This document shows, in pieces, positions 23,800-32,752 of a stretch of 64,000 nucleotides of DNA (position 1 is its first letter; each line of letters opens with the position of its first letter). Origin of the DNA: Syntrophopropionicum propionicicum_A. Its GTDB lineage: Bacteria; Bacillota; Desulfotomaculia; Desulfotomaculales; Pelotomaculaceae. Location of the stretch: positions 1 to 64,000 of the forward strand of contig NZ_JBMGJC010000006.1 of the NCBI RefSeq assembly GCF_048984525.1, written 5' to 3'. A program made the position numbers and the translations under genes. Below the pieces are notes generated by a model. The model was given only the letters and a program-made list of their open reading frames with translations, had not been told where the DNA came from and did no database searches.

Positions 23800-24306
23800 A
23801 TGAAGAAACTTGGACTGAAGGGAAGATCATGGTTAAAGGGATTCCATATCTTTTTTGCCTGTGCCTGGGTTGGCACCGGTATTTCGATGATGCTGATGTC
23901 ACTCATAGACGGGCATATCCAAAGCGGGGATGAAATTTACGCCGTTAATGCTTCAATAAAACTTCTGGATGATTATATTATCATACCGGCGGCTTTAGGC
24001 TCACTTATAACAGGTCTATTTATATCCCTGTACACCAACTGGGGTTTCTTCAAGTTCAACTGGGTGATTTTCAAATGGGTAGCCACGCTGGCCCAAATCA
24101 TATTCGGCACTTTCTGGCTGGGGCCGTGGACAAACAGCGCCACAGCTATCGCAGACCTGGAACGTGGCCTGGCGCTGCAAAACAACACGTATTTATACGA
24201 CAAGCAGATGGGCGCCATCTTTGGAGGCATCCAGGTGCTGCTCCTTATTGCCCAGGTATTAATATCCGCGTATAAGCCCTGGGGTAAAAGAGGGACTCCG
24301 GATTAA
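23800..24306 (+). CDS. DUF2269 family integral membrane protein
   Basis: About 168 residues with four predicted transmembrane segments. The opening GRSWLKGFHIFFACAWVGTGISMMLM (His in TM1), a central LGSLITGLFISLYTNWG and a final FGGIQVLLLIAQVLISAYKPWG fit DUF2269, a small bacterial membrane family of unknown role. It has its own promoter, so it is probably not part of the ArsR cluster. GGGGG lies before the ATG. Confidence 0.8.
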   Translation: MKKLGLKGRSWLKGFHIFFACAWVGTGISMMLMSLIDGHIQSGDEIYAVNASIKLLDDYIIIPAALGSLITGLFISLYTNWGFFKFNWVIFKWVATLAQIIFGTFWLGPWTNSATAIADLERGLALQNNTYLYDKQMGAIFGGIQVLLLIAQVLISAYKPWGKRGTPD

Positions 24307-24324
24307 TCAGGTTAACCCTTCCTA

Positions 24325-24816
24325 TTAAAGCATGTACCTGCCGCCGGGATAGACCTTGAAACCCCGCGCCGGCAGGTTTTCTTTCCACATAATTATGGCG
24401 TCCTCATTGGTATCGGAATAGTAGCGCTTCCTGAGCCCTCTTTCAATGAAGCCCAAGCCCTGGTAAAGCTTCCTCGCTGCGTTATTTGACGGGCGGACCT
24501 CCAGGGTCATACTGTTGGCGCCCATCATAACAGCCTGCCTGATAATCTCCAGCATTAAGACTTTGCCGATACTCTTCCCGCGCAGGTCAGGCCTCACAGC
24601 CACATTGGTGATATGCGCCTCGTCAAGGATTATCCACATGCCGCCGTAACCGATCACCGCACTGTCATAAATTGCCACAATATAGCGGGCGAAATCATTT
24701 TGCAATATTTCGCCCTTAAAAGCATCCCGGGACCATGGTGTCGGGAAAGATGCTTTTTCGATCTCCAAAACCTGGTCCAGGTGTTCTAATCTCATTTCTT
24801 CAAAGGTAACTGACAC
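24325..24816 (-). CDS. rimI: Ribosomal protein bS18 N-alpha-acetyltransferase (RimI-type)
   Basis: A GNAT-fold acetyltransferase of about 163 residues: VRPDLRGKSIGKVLMLE carries the acetyl-CoA pyrophosphate loop and LEVRPSNNAARKLYQGLGF the conserved C-terminal motif, with FPTPWSRDAF typical of RimI. GTG at 24816 follows GGGAG 8 bases upstream and the tsaB stop; an ATG at 24834 within tsaB is possible but lacks a ribosome site. It is the last gene of the tsaE-tsaB-rimI operon, a widespread arrangement. Confidence 0.9.
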   Translation of the reverse strand: MSVTFEEMRLEHLDQVLEIEKASFPTPWSRDAFKGEILQNDFARYIVAIYDSAVIGYGGMWIILDEAHITNVAVRPDLRGKSIGKVLMLEIIRQAVMMGANSMTLEVRPSNNAARKLYQGLGFIERGLRKRYYSDTNEDAIIMWKENLPARGFKVYPGGRYML

Positions 24817-24820
24817 TTTT

Positions 24821-25528
24821 TCAACTCCCGGCATTATTCTTTTTAAGCCAGACCACTTCCGCTTCCGAAGGCCTGATATATTCCGGGCACAGGTCCGCGG
24901 GGGCCACTCCCCCTCCCTCCCTGAACGCGGCCAGGCCCAGTTCCGCTACTGCGGCGCCCCGGGGGTAATTTAACATGGAGGGAGCAAATCCGGCCAGATT
25001 GCCCAGGCCGGCTTTAAAAAAGTCCATGTACTGGGAAACACCGTCTCCGGCAAAAATAACCGGTCCGCCTAAATCCAACAGGATTTCCACCAGTCTACCG
25101 GGGCGAACCGCCATGGGTCCTACCAAGCGGTTCAGCACTTCTTTATTATCAAATACAGATGTATACACTTCGTTTTTACGGGCGTTTAAAACCGGGCAGA
25201 CATAACAGCCGCGCCCGGCCAGCGGGTAGGCCAGGGATGTCAAGGTGGATATTCCCACTACCTTCAGGCCCAGTACCTGCGCCAGGGATTTGGCTGTGCT
25301 CATGCCGATACGCAGGCCGGTAAATGAACCCGGCCCCCCTGATACCGCGATTCCACCCAGGCCTTTCTTCCCCACCCCTGATTCTTCAAGCACGGACTTG
25401 ATCATTGGGAGCAGGTTAACGGAGTGAGTCCGCTGGTTCAAAACCATACGCTCGGCCAGAATTACCCCGTCGCCGGCAACCGCCACCGCGGCAACCGGTG
25501 TTGCAGACTCAATTCCCAGAACGTACAA
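24821..25528 (-). CDS. tsaB: tRNA t6A synthesis protein TsaB
   Basis: A non-catalytic ASKHA-fold partner of TsaD in threonylcarbamoyl-adenosine (t6A37) formation on ANN-decoding tRNAs. The 235-residue product has the MYVLGIESATPVAAVAV opening, the GGPGSFTGLRIGMSTAKSLAQ motif and a C-terminal PEYIRPSEAE tail. It starts with TTG at 25528, overlapping tsaE by 20 bases. TsaD is not in this window. Confidence 0.93.
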   Translation of the reverse strand: MYVLGIESATPVAAVAVAGDGVILAERMVLNQRTHSVNLLPMIKSVLEESGVGKKGLGGIAVSGGPGSFTGLRIGMSTAKSLAQVLGLKVVGISTLTSLAYPLAGRGCYVCPVLNARKNEVYTSVFDNKEVLNRLVGPMAVRPGRLVEILLDLGGPVIFAGDGVSQYMDFFKAGLGNLAGFAPSMLNYPRGAAVAELGLAAFREGGGVAPADLCPEYIRPSEAEVVWLKKNNAGS

Positions 25529-25988
25529 CGGCCATCAGCTCCTTAATCAAAATCCTGTATCTTTCGCCCCTGGGTGATAGGGTAACCTGCCTCAAGTCTT
25601 CTCCTTCCGGAGTCCTGTCAATTGAAATATCAAGCCTTTCCTCCGGCAGCAGTTCACCAATCTTTTCAGCCCACTCGACCAGGGTGACGCCGCCGCCATA
25701 AAAAAATTCCTCGTAACCCAGGTCATCCATCTCCGCGGCTGAATCCAGGCGGTAGACATCCATATGAAAAAGAGGCAGCCTGCCGTAATGCTCATTAATC
25801 AAGGTAAAGGTGGGGCTTGTTACAGCGCCTTCTATACCCAGGCCGCGGGCCACGCCCTGGGCAAAACAAGTTTTACCGGCGCCAAGCCCGCCGTAAAGGC
25901 AGATTAAATCGCCCGCGCCCAGTAGTAAGCCCAGTTTTTCACCCAGTATGCCGGTCTCTTCCGCAGATGAAGTTTTAATCACAGTCAA
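25509..25988 (-). CDS. tsaE: tRNA t6A synthesis ATPase TsaE
   Basis: A P-loop ATPase of 159 residues that drives turnover of the TsaB-TsaD complex. Walker A GGLGAGKTCFAQGVARGL, SPTFTLINEHYGRLPLFHMDVYRL and ...VEWAEKI are diagnostic. TTG at 25988 has GGGGTGAG 6 bases upstream. First gene of the tsaE-tsaB-rimI operon. Confidence 0.94.
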   Translation of the reverse strand: MTVIKTSSAEETGILGEKLGLLLGAGDLICLYGGLGAGKTCFAQGVARGLGIEGAVTSPTFTLINEHYGRLPLFHMDVYRLDSAAEMDDLGYEEFFYGGGVTLVEWAEKIGELLPEERLDISIDRTPEGEDLRQVTLSPRGERYRILIKELMAVVRSGN

Positions 25989-26167
25989 AAAAGCTCACCC
26001 CGTGTATATTATAACCCTTAGCCGGTCAGCTGTAACATTTAAGTGTAATATCAGCCTCCCCAAAAGCAATCCTTTAGAGACCCCGGGAACCCACACTTAA
26101 TTGTATTTACGACTCGGGTAAATTATCAATACAGAATTATTATATCAAAGGCAGGAACCTACGGACA

Positions 26168-26190
26168 TAAAAAAACCCCCTCAAGGGGGT
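26168..26190 (-). terminator. Terminator of the response-regulator gene
   Basis: A 6-bp ACCCCC/GGGGGT stem with loop TTGA, followed on the minus strand by seven T, 14 bases after the stop. Confidence 0.9.
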
Positions 26191-26203
26191 GAAAGTAATC
26201 AAT

Positions 26204-26614
26204 TTATAAACAGCCGACTGCCTTTGGTTTCTCATTATCACCGTATTCGTTTACGAACTTGATTAAAAGTTCTTTAATTTCGTTAACATCAAATGGCTTG
26301 GCGATATAACACCATGCTCCTTTTTTCAACGCGTCGGAGACTGTCTGCTCTGAACCGTAAGCAGTCATAATGATCACCTGGATTTCCGGGTTTGTCGCCT
26401 TGATTTTTCCCAGGGCCTCCAGGCCCCCGATCAAAGGCATGCGCACATCCATAAAAATGAGGTCGGGTTGTATCGAGCGTGCCATTTCAATCGCTTCCAG
26501 CCCGTTTTGGGCCATAAAGGTCTCGTGCCCCGACTCCCTTACTACAATTTCCAACAGAAAACGTACTCCGGCCTGGTCATCCACAATCAATACTTTCAGT
26601 TTCTCGCGATTCAT
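26204..26614 (-). CDS. Single-domain response regulator (Spo0F/CheY-like)
   Basis: About 136 residues consisting only of a receiver domain. LIVDDQAGVRFLLE supplies the acidic pair, LIFMDVRMPLIGG the phosphoacceptor Asp, MTAYG the switch Thr and YIAKPFDVNE the conserved Lys. No output domain follows. This matches Spo0F-like phosphorelay proteins or CheY; no kinase is adjacent, so the pathway is not known. ATG at 26614 follows GAGAGG 7 bases upstream. Confidence 0.85.
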   Translation of the reverse strand: MNREKLKVLIVDDQAGVRFLLEIVVRESGHETFMAQNGLEAIEMARSIQPDLIFMDVRMPLIGGLEALGKIKATNPEIQVIIMTAYGSEQTVSDALKKGAWCYIAKPFDVNEIKELLIKFVNEYGDNEKPKAVGCL

Positions 26615-26766
26615 TCCGACACCTCTCGACAAATTTCAACATAATGGCATATTAGTATATGTTAACCAATATGGTATTCGACCTGTTTTTTTTAATTCCT
26701 CTTATTTTTCTAAAATAATATTAAAATAAATATAAAATTTTTCTTTTTTTGGCAAACTTGCTAAAT

Positions 26767-27894
26767 TTACGTCAATGATTTTTCACCGTTAATGAATACC
26801 TGTACAACGCGGGAAGAAATATCCAAAGGGTGACGGTCCAGGATAACTATATCAGCGTCTTTACCCGTTTCGATACTGCCGATTTGCTTTTCCAGCCCCA
26901 ATATTCTGGCCGCGTTTATAGTAATTGCCCTGAGGGCGTGTTCTTCGGGCAGTCCCCCCTTAACAGCGAGGGCGGCTGACGCGGCAAGGTACTGGACAGG
27001 GACAACGGGGTGGTCAGTCATAATGGCGAACAGGACTCCGCAATCAGCCAGGACCCTGGCTGTTTCAAGGGTCAGGCCCTGCATTTCCACCTTTGCCCTG
27101 TTCGTAATCACAGGCCCTACTACCGCCGGTATCTTCTTCTCAGCCAGACGTCCGGCTATAATGTGTCCCTCGGTGCAGTGTTCAATGACGAGATTTATAT
27201 CAAACTCCCGGGCAATCCGCACTGCTGTCATGATATCGTCCGCACGGTGGGCGTGCACCCGCAGTGGCACTTCCCTCCTTAACACCCTCCCGAGCGACTC
27301 CATCTTTAGATCTCTTTCCGGGGATTCCTTTTTCAGGTATTCGCCGCCCTGGACCAGGGCTTCTCTAATAATTGCCGCTGACGCCATCCGCGTGGCGGGG
27401 GACTTTTTATCCCTGCCGTAACTGCGCTTTGGGTTTTCTCCCAGCGCGGCCTTCAGGCCGACAGGAAATTTTAGAATCATATCGTCCACGACCGTTCCAC
27501 GGGTTTTCATGGCCACCATTTCACCGCCGATGATATTGGCGCTGCCCGGCCCGGTTACCACGGTGGTAACACCTCCCGCCAGCGCGTCACGGAACCCCAG
27601 GTCGGCCGGGTTCACGGCGTCTATCGCCCGCAGGTGAGGGGTAACGGGGCCGGTCGTCTCGTTGCTGTCGTCCCCTTCCTCCCGGTAGATCTCCTCCACA
27701 ATCCCAACATGGCTGTGGCAATCAATCATCCCCGGCATCACTATCATCCCGGCCGCGTCAAATATCTCCGCGCCTGGAGGCGTCAGGACGCCTTCATGCA
27801 CGCCGACGATTTTGCCCCCGTCCGCAACCACTGTCCCTTTTTCTAAATGGCGCCCCGCCATGGTGATGATTTTTCCGCCTGTAATGGCAAGCAT
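26767..27894 (-). CDS. Amidohydrolase family protein (imidazolonepropionase-like)
   Basis: A TIM-barrel metal-dependent hydrolase of 375 residues. DCHSHVG is the first metal motif, with later RVHAHRADD, NLVIEHCTEG, MTDHPVV and a C-terminal composite domain IGSIETGKDADIVILDRHPLD. It is close to the imidazolonepropionase/prolidase-like amidohydrolases of thermophilic Firmicutes; the substrate is not set by context. It lies 83 bases downstream of the PuuD-like gene, and the two may share a transcript. Confidence 0.85.
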   Translation of the reverse strand: MLAITGGKIITMAGRHLEKGTVVADGGKIVGVHEGVLTPPGAEIFDAAGMIVMPGMIDCHSHVGIVEEIYREEGDDSNETTGPVTPHLRAIDAVNPADLGFRDALAGGVTTVVTGPGSANIIGGEMVAMKTRGTVVDDMILKFPVGLKAALGENPKRSYGRDKKSPATRMASAAIIREALVQGGEYLKKESPERDLKMESLGRVLRREVPLRVHAHRADDIMTAVRIAREFDINLVIEHCTEGHIIAGRLAEKKIPAVVGPVITNRAKVEMQGLTLETARVLADCGVLFAIMTDHPVVPVQYLAASAALAVKGGLPEEHALRAITINAARILGLEKQIGSIETGKDADIVILDRHPLDISSRVVQVFINGEKSLT

Positions 27895-27977
27895 AAAGTC
27901 CTTCCTCTCTGATATTATTCAACGCCTGGCGCCGGCGCCGGAAGAGGCCGCCCGGCTGCAATATGTGACATATTCCT

Positions 27978-28694
27978 TTACTCTCTCTTTGTTGACGATG
28001 AATACTCCTCGGCCGCTTCCACCAGCGACTTGAAGATGTTTAAAAATTTCCTGTCCCTTTCCCACATTTCCTCGGGATGAAACTGGACACCGACGGCATA
28101 GCTGCTGCCGATTGATTCGATCCCCTCTATCACCCCGTCCGTCGAGTGGGCGGTAACGATAAAGCCGTCGGCCACCCGGTTCACCGCCTGGTGATGAAAA
28201 CTGTTTACGCGGGTCGCAGCCCCGCCCAGCAAGCCCGACAACAGGCTGCCGGGAAATATCTCCAGCCCGTGGGTGGGATACCACCTGGGCGCCTGCTGGG
28301 CATGTTTCAGAGGTGCGTTTGTAACCATGGTGATGTCCTGGCAAATGCTGCCCCCGGCGGCTATGTTGAGGATCTGGATCCCCCGGCATATACCCAGGAC
28401 GGGGAGGCCGTTAACCAGTGCCAGGCGCGCCAGCCCTATTTCAAAAGCGTCTCTTTCCGGGCTTATATCTCCCGTCCCGGGGAGCGGTTCCTCACCGCAG
28501 AAAAAAGGATCGACGTCCCCTCCCCCGGAGAGAAGGACCCCGTCCAGGCCGTTGATTAAATCGGCCTCCAATCCCGGCAGCGCCGGCAGCAGCACCGGCA
28601 TCCCGCCAGACTCCACGACTGCTGCCGCATACTGTTTATTTAAAATGAACCTGTTGCCGTCTTCCGAACATGTAATACCAATCAGCGGCTTCAT
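27978..28694 (-). CDS. Gamma-glutamyl-gamma-aminobutyrate hydrolase-like (PuuD) class I amidotransferase
   Basis: A class I glutamine amidotransferase-like hydrolase of 238 residues. The nucleophile elbow LGICRGIQI, the GGGDVDP oxyanion region and VQFHPE (catalytic His-Glu) are present. Family members cleave gamma-glutamyl amides such as gamma-glutamyl-GABA. GGGAGG precedes the ATG at 28694. No polyamine genes are nearby, so the physiological substrate is uncertain. Confidence 0.88.
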   Translation of the reverse strand: MKPLIGITCSEDGNRFILNKQYAAAVVESGGMPVLLPALPGLEADLINGLDGVLLSGGGDVDPFFCGEEPLPGTGDISPERDAFEIGLARLALVNGLPVLGICRGIQILNIAAGGSICQDITMVTNAPLKHAQQAPRWYPTHGLEIFPGSLLSGLLGGAATRVNSFHHQAVNRVADGFIVTAHSTDGVIEGIESIGSSYAVGVQFHPEEMWERDRKFLNIFKSLVEAAEEYSSSTKRE

Positions 28695-28748
28695 GAGGAC
28701 CTCCCGGTATCCGTCTATTTATTAATAGTTTATGGTGGCGCCGCAGAC

Positions 28749-30872
28749 TTATTTACCAGTAATTTTGCTGAGCAGTATGACCACACTCTGCGGCGCTGCC
28801 TCATAAAAACGCCCGGGCAGCGGCGCCGCTTCTTCATCTGCAAGCAGGTCCCGGCCGTATGGCAGGGAAGTGTCCAAAATCCTGCTGAAAACAGCGCCCG
28901 GCCTGGTCCTGGGGAGGTTAAAAACCTTTCCTGATTTAAGGGCGTTTAAAACAACCAGGATATCGCATTCCTTTTCCCCGCCAGTTGCCCCGGTTAATTC
29001 ACTGCCCTGGATCAGGAAGGCCAGAAAACCTTTTTCCGGGCTGCCCCAATCCGGTGAGGCCAGGTCCTCCGAATACCAGTTGATATCTTTCATAGCGTCA
29101 AGGTCCAGGTCCCGGCCGGTGAAAAAGCCCTCCTGCCGGAAATGGGGGTGGCGTTTTCTAAACGCGATCATTTTGCGGACATATTCGATCAAGTCCTGGT
29201 TGATATCTGCCAGGGACCAGTCAAAATAACTTATCCCGTTGTCCTGGCAGTACGCGTTGTTGTTACCCCTCTGGGTCCTTAAAAATTCGTCCCCGCCCAG
29301 GATCATGGGTACCCCCTGGGATATCAGCAGGAGGGCGAAAAAATTTTTAATATTTTTTTTCCTTAGTTCTTTGATCACCTGGTTAAAGGTTTCGCCCTCA
29401 TGGCCGCAGTTAAAGGAATGGTTTTCGTCGACTCCGTCCTTGTTTCCCTCCAGGTTAACACCGTTATGCTTTTTTTCGTACGAGACCAGGTCGTTCAAGG
29501 TAAATCCGTCGTGGCAGGTTACGTAATTAATGCTGTTGAACGGAGACCGCCCGTCATCAGCAAAGAGATCGGAACTGCCGGTCAAACGGTACCCCATTTC
29601 CGGTAGCATCCCCGGGACTCCTTTTATAAATTTTCTGACGCAGTCACGGTAACTGCCGTTCCATTCAGCCCAGTCCAGGGGAAAATTCCCCACCTGGTTG
29701 GAGTCACAACAGGCGTCCCAGGGCTCGGCTATCAGCTTTACACCCGCTAAAACAGGGTCCTGCCGGACCGCCGCAAAAAACCCCGCATCACGTGAAAAAC
29801 ATCCTTTTTCACGCCCGAGCACCGTCGCCAGGTCAAACCTGAAACCGTCCACGTGCATCTCTTTCACCCAGTAGCGAAGTGAATCCATGACCATCTGCAC
29901 GACCTGGAATTCATCAAAGTTCAGGGTATTGCCGCAGCCGCTGTAGTCTTTATAGTACCTTTTGTCATCCTGCAGCTTGTAGTACGTGGGGTTGTCGATC
30001 CCCCTGAAACAAAGGGTTGGCCCGCGCTCGTCACCTTCGCAGGTATGGTTGTAAACCACGTCCAGGATAATTTCGATACCTTCTTTATGCAGGGATTTGA
30101 CCATCTGTTTAAACTCCTGCACCTGGCAGCCCGGGAACCAGCCGGTGCTGAACCTGCTGTCAGGGGCGAAGTAGCCCAGGGTATTGTAACCCCAATAATT
30201 GGTCAGGCCTCTTTTAACCAGGGCATCTTCCGAGTGACAATGGTGGAGCGGCAGAAACTCAACCGCAGTTATGCCCAGGCTTTTTAAATACGGTATTTTT
30301 TCAACGACTCCCAGGTAAGTGCCGGGATACTTCACGCCGGACGAAACATGCGCCGTCAGGCCCTTCAGGTGGACCTCATAAATTACTGTTTCCCTCAGCG
30401 GCACCCGCGGCGAGACATCCCCTTCCCAGTCAAACCGGTCATCGATAACAATACATTTCGGCGCCCCGCCGGCATTTCCGCGCTTGTTGAATGAGAAATC
30501 GGCCAGCGTTGAAGCAGGGTCATAACCCAGATGGCATACACCCGGGACAAACTTGCCTGTGATGGCCCTGGCGTAGGGGTCAATCAGCAGCCGGTTGGGG
30601 TTGAAGCGCAGTCCGTTTTGCGGCTGGTAGGGCCCCCGCACACGGTAAGCGTAAAGCTGCCCGGCGGTAACTCCCTCGACAAAGCAGTGCCAGACAAAAC
30701 GGGTCCTGTTAATTATTTGGATGATCTCCGCGGGTGATGAATCCTGGGGACGGTCAAAAAGCAAAAGGTCAACACCTTCGGCGTGTCTTGAAAAAAGGGC
30801 GAAATTAACCCCGCCTTCAGCCGGCGTCGCCCCCTGCGGAAAACAACTGCCCTCCCTGACGCGCTTTACCAT
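28749..30872 (-). CDS. glgX: Glycogen debranching enzyme (GlgX/isoamylase type)
   Basis: A 707-residue GH13 enzyme hydrolysing alpha-1,6 branches of glycogen. An N-terminal CBM48-like domain (GATPAEGGVNFALFSRHAEGVDLLLFD) is followed by a catalytic barrel with VVYNHT, DGFRFDLATVLGR (nucleophile Asp), LIAEPWD (acid Glu) and NYVTCHDGFTLNDLV; the C-terminal beta domain ends SVVILLSK. No other glycogen genes are in the window. Confidence 0.93.
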   Translation of the reverse strand: MVKRVREGSCFPQGATPAEGGVNFALFSRHAEGVDLLLFDRPQDSSPAEIIQIINRTRFVWHCFVEGVTAGQLYAYRVRGPYQPQNGLRFNPNRLLIDPYARAITGKFVPGVCHLGYDPASTLADFSFNKRGNAGGAPKCIVIDDRFDWEGDVSPRVPLRETVIYEVHLKGLTAHVSSGVKYPGTYLGVVEKIPYLKSLGITAVEFLPLHHCHSEDALVKRGLTNYWGYNTLGYFAPDSRFSTGWFPGCQVQEFKQMVKSLHKEGIEIILDVVYNHTCEGDERGPTLCFRGIDNPTYYKLQDDKRYYKDYSGCGNTLNFDEFQVVQMVMDSLRYWVKEMHVDGFRFDLATVLGREKGCFSRDAGFFAAVRQDPVLAGVKLIAEPWDACCDSNQVGNFPLDWAEWNGSYRDCVRKFIKGVPGMLPEMGYRLTGSSDLFADDGRSPFNSINYVTCHDGFTLNDLVSYEKKHNGVNLEGNKDGVDENHSFNCGHEGETFNQVIKELRKKNIKNFFALLLISQGVPMILGGDEFLRTQRGNNNAYCQDNGISYFDWSLADINQDLIEYVRKMIAFRKRHPHFRQEGFFTGRDLDLDAMKDINWYSEDLASPDWGSPEKGFLAFLIQGSELTGATGGEKECDILVVLNALKSGKVFNLPRTRPGAVFSRILDTSLPYGRDLLADEEAAPLPGRFYEAAPQSVVILLSKITGK

Positions 30873-30911
30873 GTCAAACCTTCCTCACTGATAGATCCGA
30901 TTTAAATACAT

Positions 30912-30952
30912 AAAAAACCTTGCTCGGATAATAACACCGGTTAAGGTTTTTT
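30912..30952 (-). terminator. Bidirectional terminator after mazEF
   Basis: AAAAAACCTT pairs with AAGGTTTTTT, giving T-runs on both strands. On the minus strand it ends the mazE-mazF transcript. Confidence 0.7.
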
Positions 30953-30978
30953 AAAAGGCGATATTTTTTTGCCCGGGC

Positions 30979-31329
30979 TTACAGTTCCACCAGGCCCAGG
31001 CTTATTTCCGCAGCCTGTTTTACTTTTACCATTGTGTCATGGTCCAGGGAATATATTTTTTCCAAAAGCCTGCTCTTATCGATTGTCCTGATCTGTTCCA
31101 GCAGTATTACCGAGCATTTTTCAAGACCGCCCTGAGTCAGCGGCAATGCGACGTGTGTCGGCAGCCTTGGTTTGTCTATCTGCGATGTTATGGCGGCGAC
31201 TATAGTGGTCGGGCTGTACTGGTTGCCGATATCGTTCTGGATAATAAGCACCGGCCTTGTGCCCCCCTGTTCGGAACCGACAACCGGGCTCAGGTCGGCA
31301 TAGTAAATATCTCCCCGGTGGATCAGCAT
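30979..31329 (-). CDS. mazF: MazF/EndoA-type endoribonuclease toxin
   Basis: A 116-residue PemK/MazF toxin cleaving single-stranded mRNA, probably at UACAU-like sites as in Bacillus EndoA. IHRGDIYYADLSPVVGSEQGGTRPVLIIQND and a conserved Arg/Thr in TIVAAITSQI match EndoA/NdoA. It is preceded 3 bases away by its antitoxin gene. Mostly chromosomal and conserved in Firmicutes, it is not a sign of recent transfer. Confidence 0.93.
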   Translation of the reverse strand: MLIHRGDIYYADLSPVVGSEQGGTRPVLIIQNDIGNQYSPTTIVAAITSQIDKPRLPTHVALPLTQGGLEKCSVILLEQIRTIDKSRLLEKIYSLDHDTMVKVKQAAEISLGLVEL

Positions 31330-31332
31330 ATA

Positions 31333-31608
31333 TTATTTAACCTCCGGCACGGGAAGCTCATAAACTTCTTTAACTTCCGATTCCAGGCGATAGTGCTCGA
31401 CAACCAGGGCCAGGTTTATTTTAGCCATCTCAAGGTAGCCTTTTTTCATCTGCTCTCTCAAAAGCCGCCGTTTGCATTCAGTAATATAAAAATTCATCGC
31501 TTTTCTTATAAACTCGCTGCGGTTAAGCTGGTCTGCCGCCGCTATTCCGTCCACTTCAGCTAAAAGTGAATCCGGCAAGCTGATCATTATCCTTTTGACG
31601 CTGGACAT
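31333..31608 (-). CDS. mazE: Ribbon-helix-helix antitoxin (MazE/EndoAI)
   Basis: 91 residues. The N-terminal CopG/RHH DNA-binding strand and helices (KRIMISLPDSLLAEVDGIAAADQLNRSEFIRKAM) are followed by a helical C-terminus that masks the toxin. GGAGG lies before the ATG at 31608. The protein is expected to repress its own promoter with MazF as co-repressor. Confidence 0.9.
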   Translation of the reverse strand: MSSVKRIMISLPDSLLAEVDGIAAADQLNRSEFIRKAMNFYITECKRRLLREQMKKGYLEMAKINLALVVEHYRLESEVKEVYELPVPEVK

Positions 31609-31770
31609 AAGCGGGCCTCCCCAGGGTAAAGCCGGTCGTATATACTATAATATATATACCATTGATATAATAATGTCAATGATGTCAGCCGTACTATAAC
31701 AGGTTAAGATTTTCCAGTATGGTCCCGAAGGACAATAATTTTTAAGCGCCTGTTCGCAACCGCCCCTGCC

Positions 31771-32262
31771 TTATTGTTTAACGGCTATAGGTTTCCTGGA
31801 TAGAGCGATTTTCCCGGTCCGGACCAGCTCTACAATACCGTAGTCCTCAAGCACGGCGCAGAAAGCGCTGATTTTCCGCTCGTCACCCAGGGTTTCTATG
31901 ATCATCGTTTCTTTATTCACGTCAATGATATTCGCCCTGAATACCGAAACAAGGTTGACAATATCGGACCTGCGGTTGTTTTCCGCTTTAACTTTGATCA
32001 GCGCCAGTTCGCGCTCAACTGATTCCTCCGATTTCAACTCAACAATTTTGATCACTTCCACTAATTTTGAAAGCTGTTTGATCACCTGCTCGAGCGCCTG
32101 TTCATCACCCTTCACGTCGAGTGTGATGCGGGTCACGTCCGGCTCCTCGGTATAGCCGGCAGCGATGCTTTCAATGTTTACCACCCTCCGGCTCAGGAGA
32201 CCGGATATGCGCGCCAGGACTCCAGGCTTATTGACTACCAGTACGGCAAGCGTATTTTTCAA
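31771..32262 (-). CDS. ilvN: Acetolactate synthase small subunit
   Basis: The regulatory subunit of acetohydroxyacid synthase (valine/isoleucine/leucine pathway), about 163 residues. The N-terminal ACT domain starts NTLAVLVVNKPGVLARISGLLSRR with the valine-feedback region, followed by a second ACT-like half (NNRRSDIVNLVSVFRANIIDV). TTG at 32262 is preferred (GGGTGG 6 bases upstream); TTG at 32268 is possible. No large subunit gene (ilvB) is adjacent. Confidence 0.92.
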   Translation of the reverse strand: MKNTLAVLVVNKPGVLARISGLLSRRVVNIESIAAGYTEEPDVTRITLDVKGDEQALEQVIKQLSKLVEVIKIVELKSEESVERELALIKVKAENNRRSDIVNLVSVFRANIIDVNKETMIIETLGDERKISAFCAVLEDYGIVELVRTGKIALSRKPIAVKQ

Positions 32263-32493
32263 AACCAACCACCCTTCCTTTTTGCACCTAATAAAAATTC
32301 TATCACATATTCAATATCTGTCTATCATTTTTGCAATAACCTTTGCTATGCCGGCATGGCTATAATAAATTTTCGGATTTTTCCGTAAAAATTATTTCCA
32401 CATTACACTTATTTTAAAGGAATTAAATAGCAAAATGACGAAAAGACCTGTAATTATTTCAAACAACCCGGACAGATTTGGAGGCTTATAATA

Positions 32494-32751
32494 ATGCTGG
32501 TTATTCAGGTATGTGTCGGCAGCTCTTGTTTTTTGCGCGGGTCCAAAAACGTCATAGCGGAAATTGAAAACCTGATCGAGCATTACCAGCTGGACGATAT
32601 AGTCACTCTCAAGGGGAACTTCTGCTTCGAGCGCTGCTCCGACGGCGTAACGGTAAAGATAGGTGAAAAGGTTTTTACAAAAGTAACCGGGGAGAGCATT
32701 GTCGATCTGTTTGAAAACGAAGTGTTCCCCGCCATTTACGGGGTGAAATAA
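32494..32751 (+). CDS. Thioredoxin-like [2Fe-2S] protein, NuoE/HydC C-terminal type
   Basis: 85 residues of the thioredoxin-like ferredoxin fold. Cys7 and Cys12 plus Cys44 and Cys48 give the CX4C...CX3C pattern that binds one [2Fe-2S] cluster. GGAGG lies 9 bases before the ATG. It ends one base before the sensory hydrogenase and is probably its electron partner. Confidence 0.88.
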   Translation: MLVIQVCVGSSCFLRGSKNVIAEIENLIEHYQLDDIVTLKGNFCFERCSDGVTVKIGEKVFTKVTGESIVDLFENEVFPAIYGVK

Positions 32752-32752
32752 T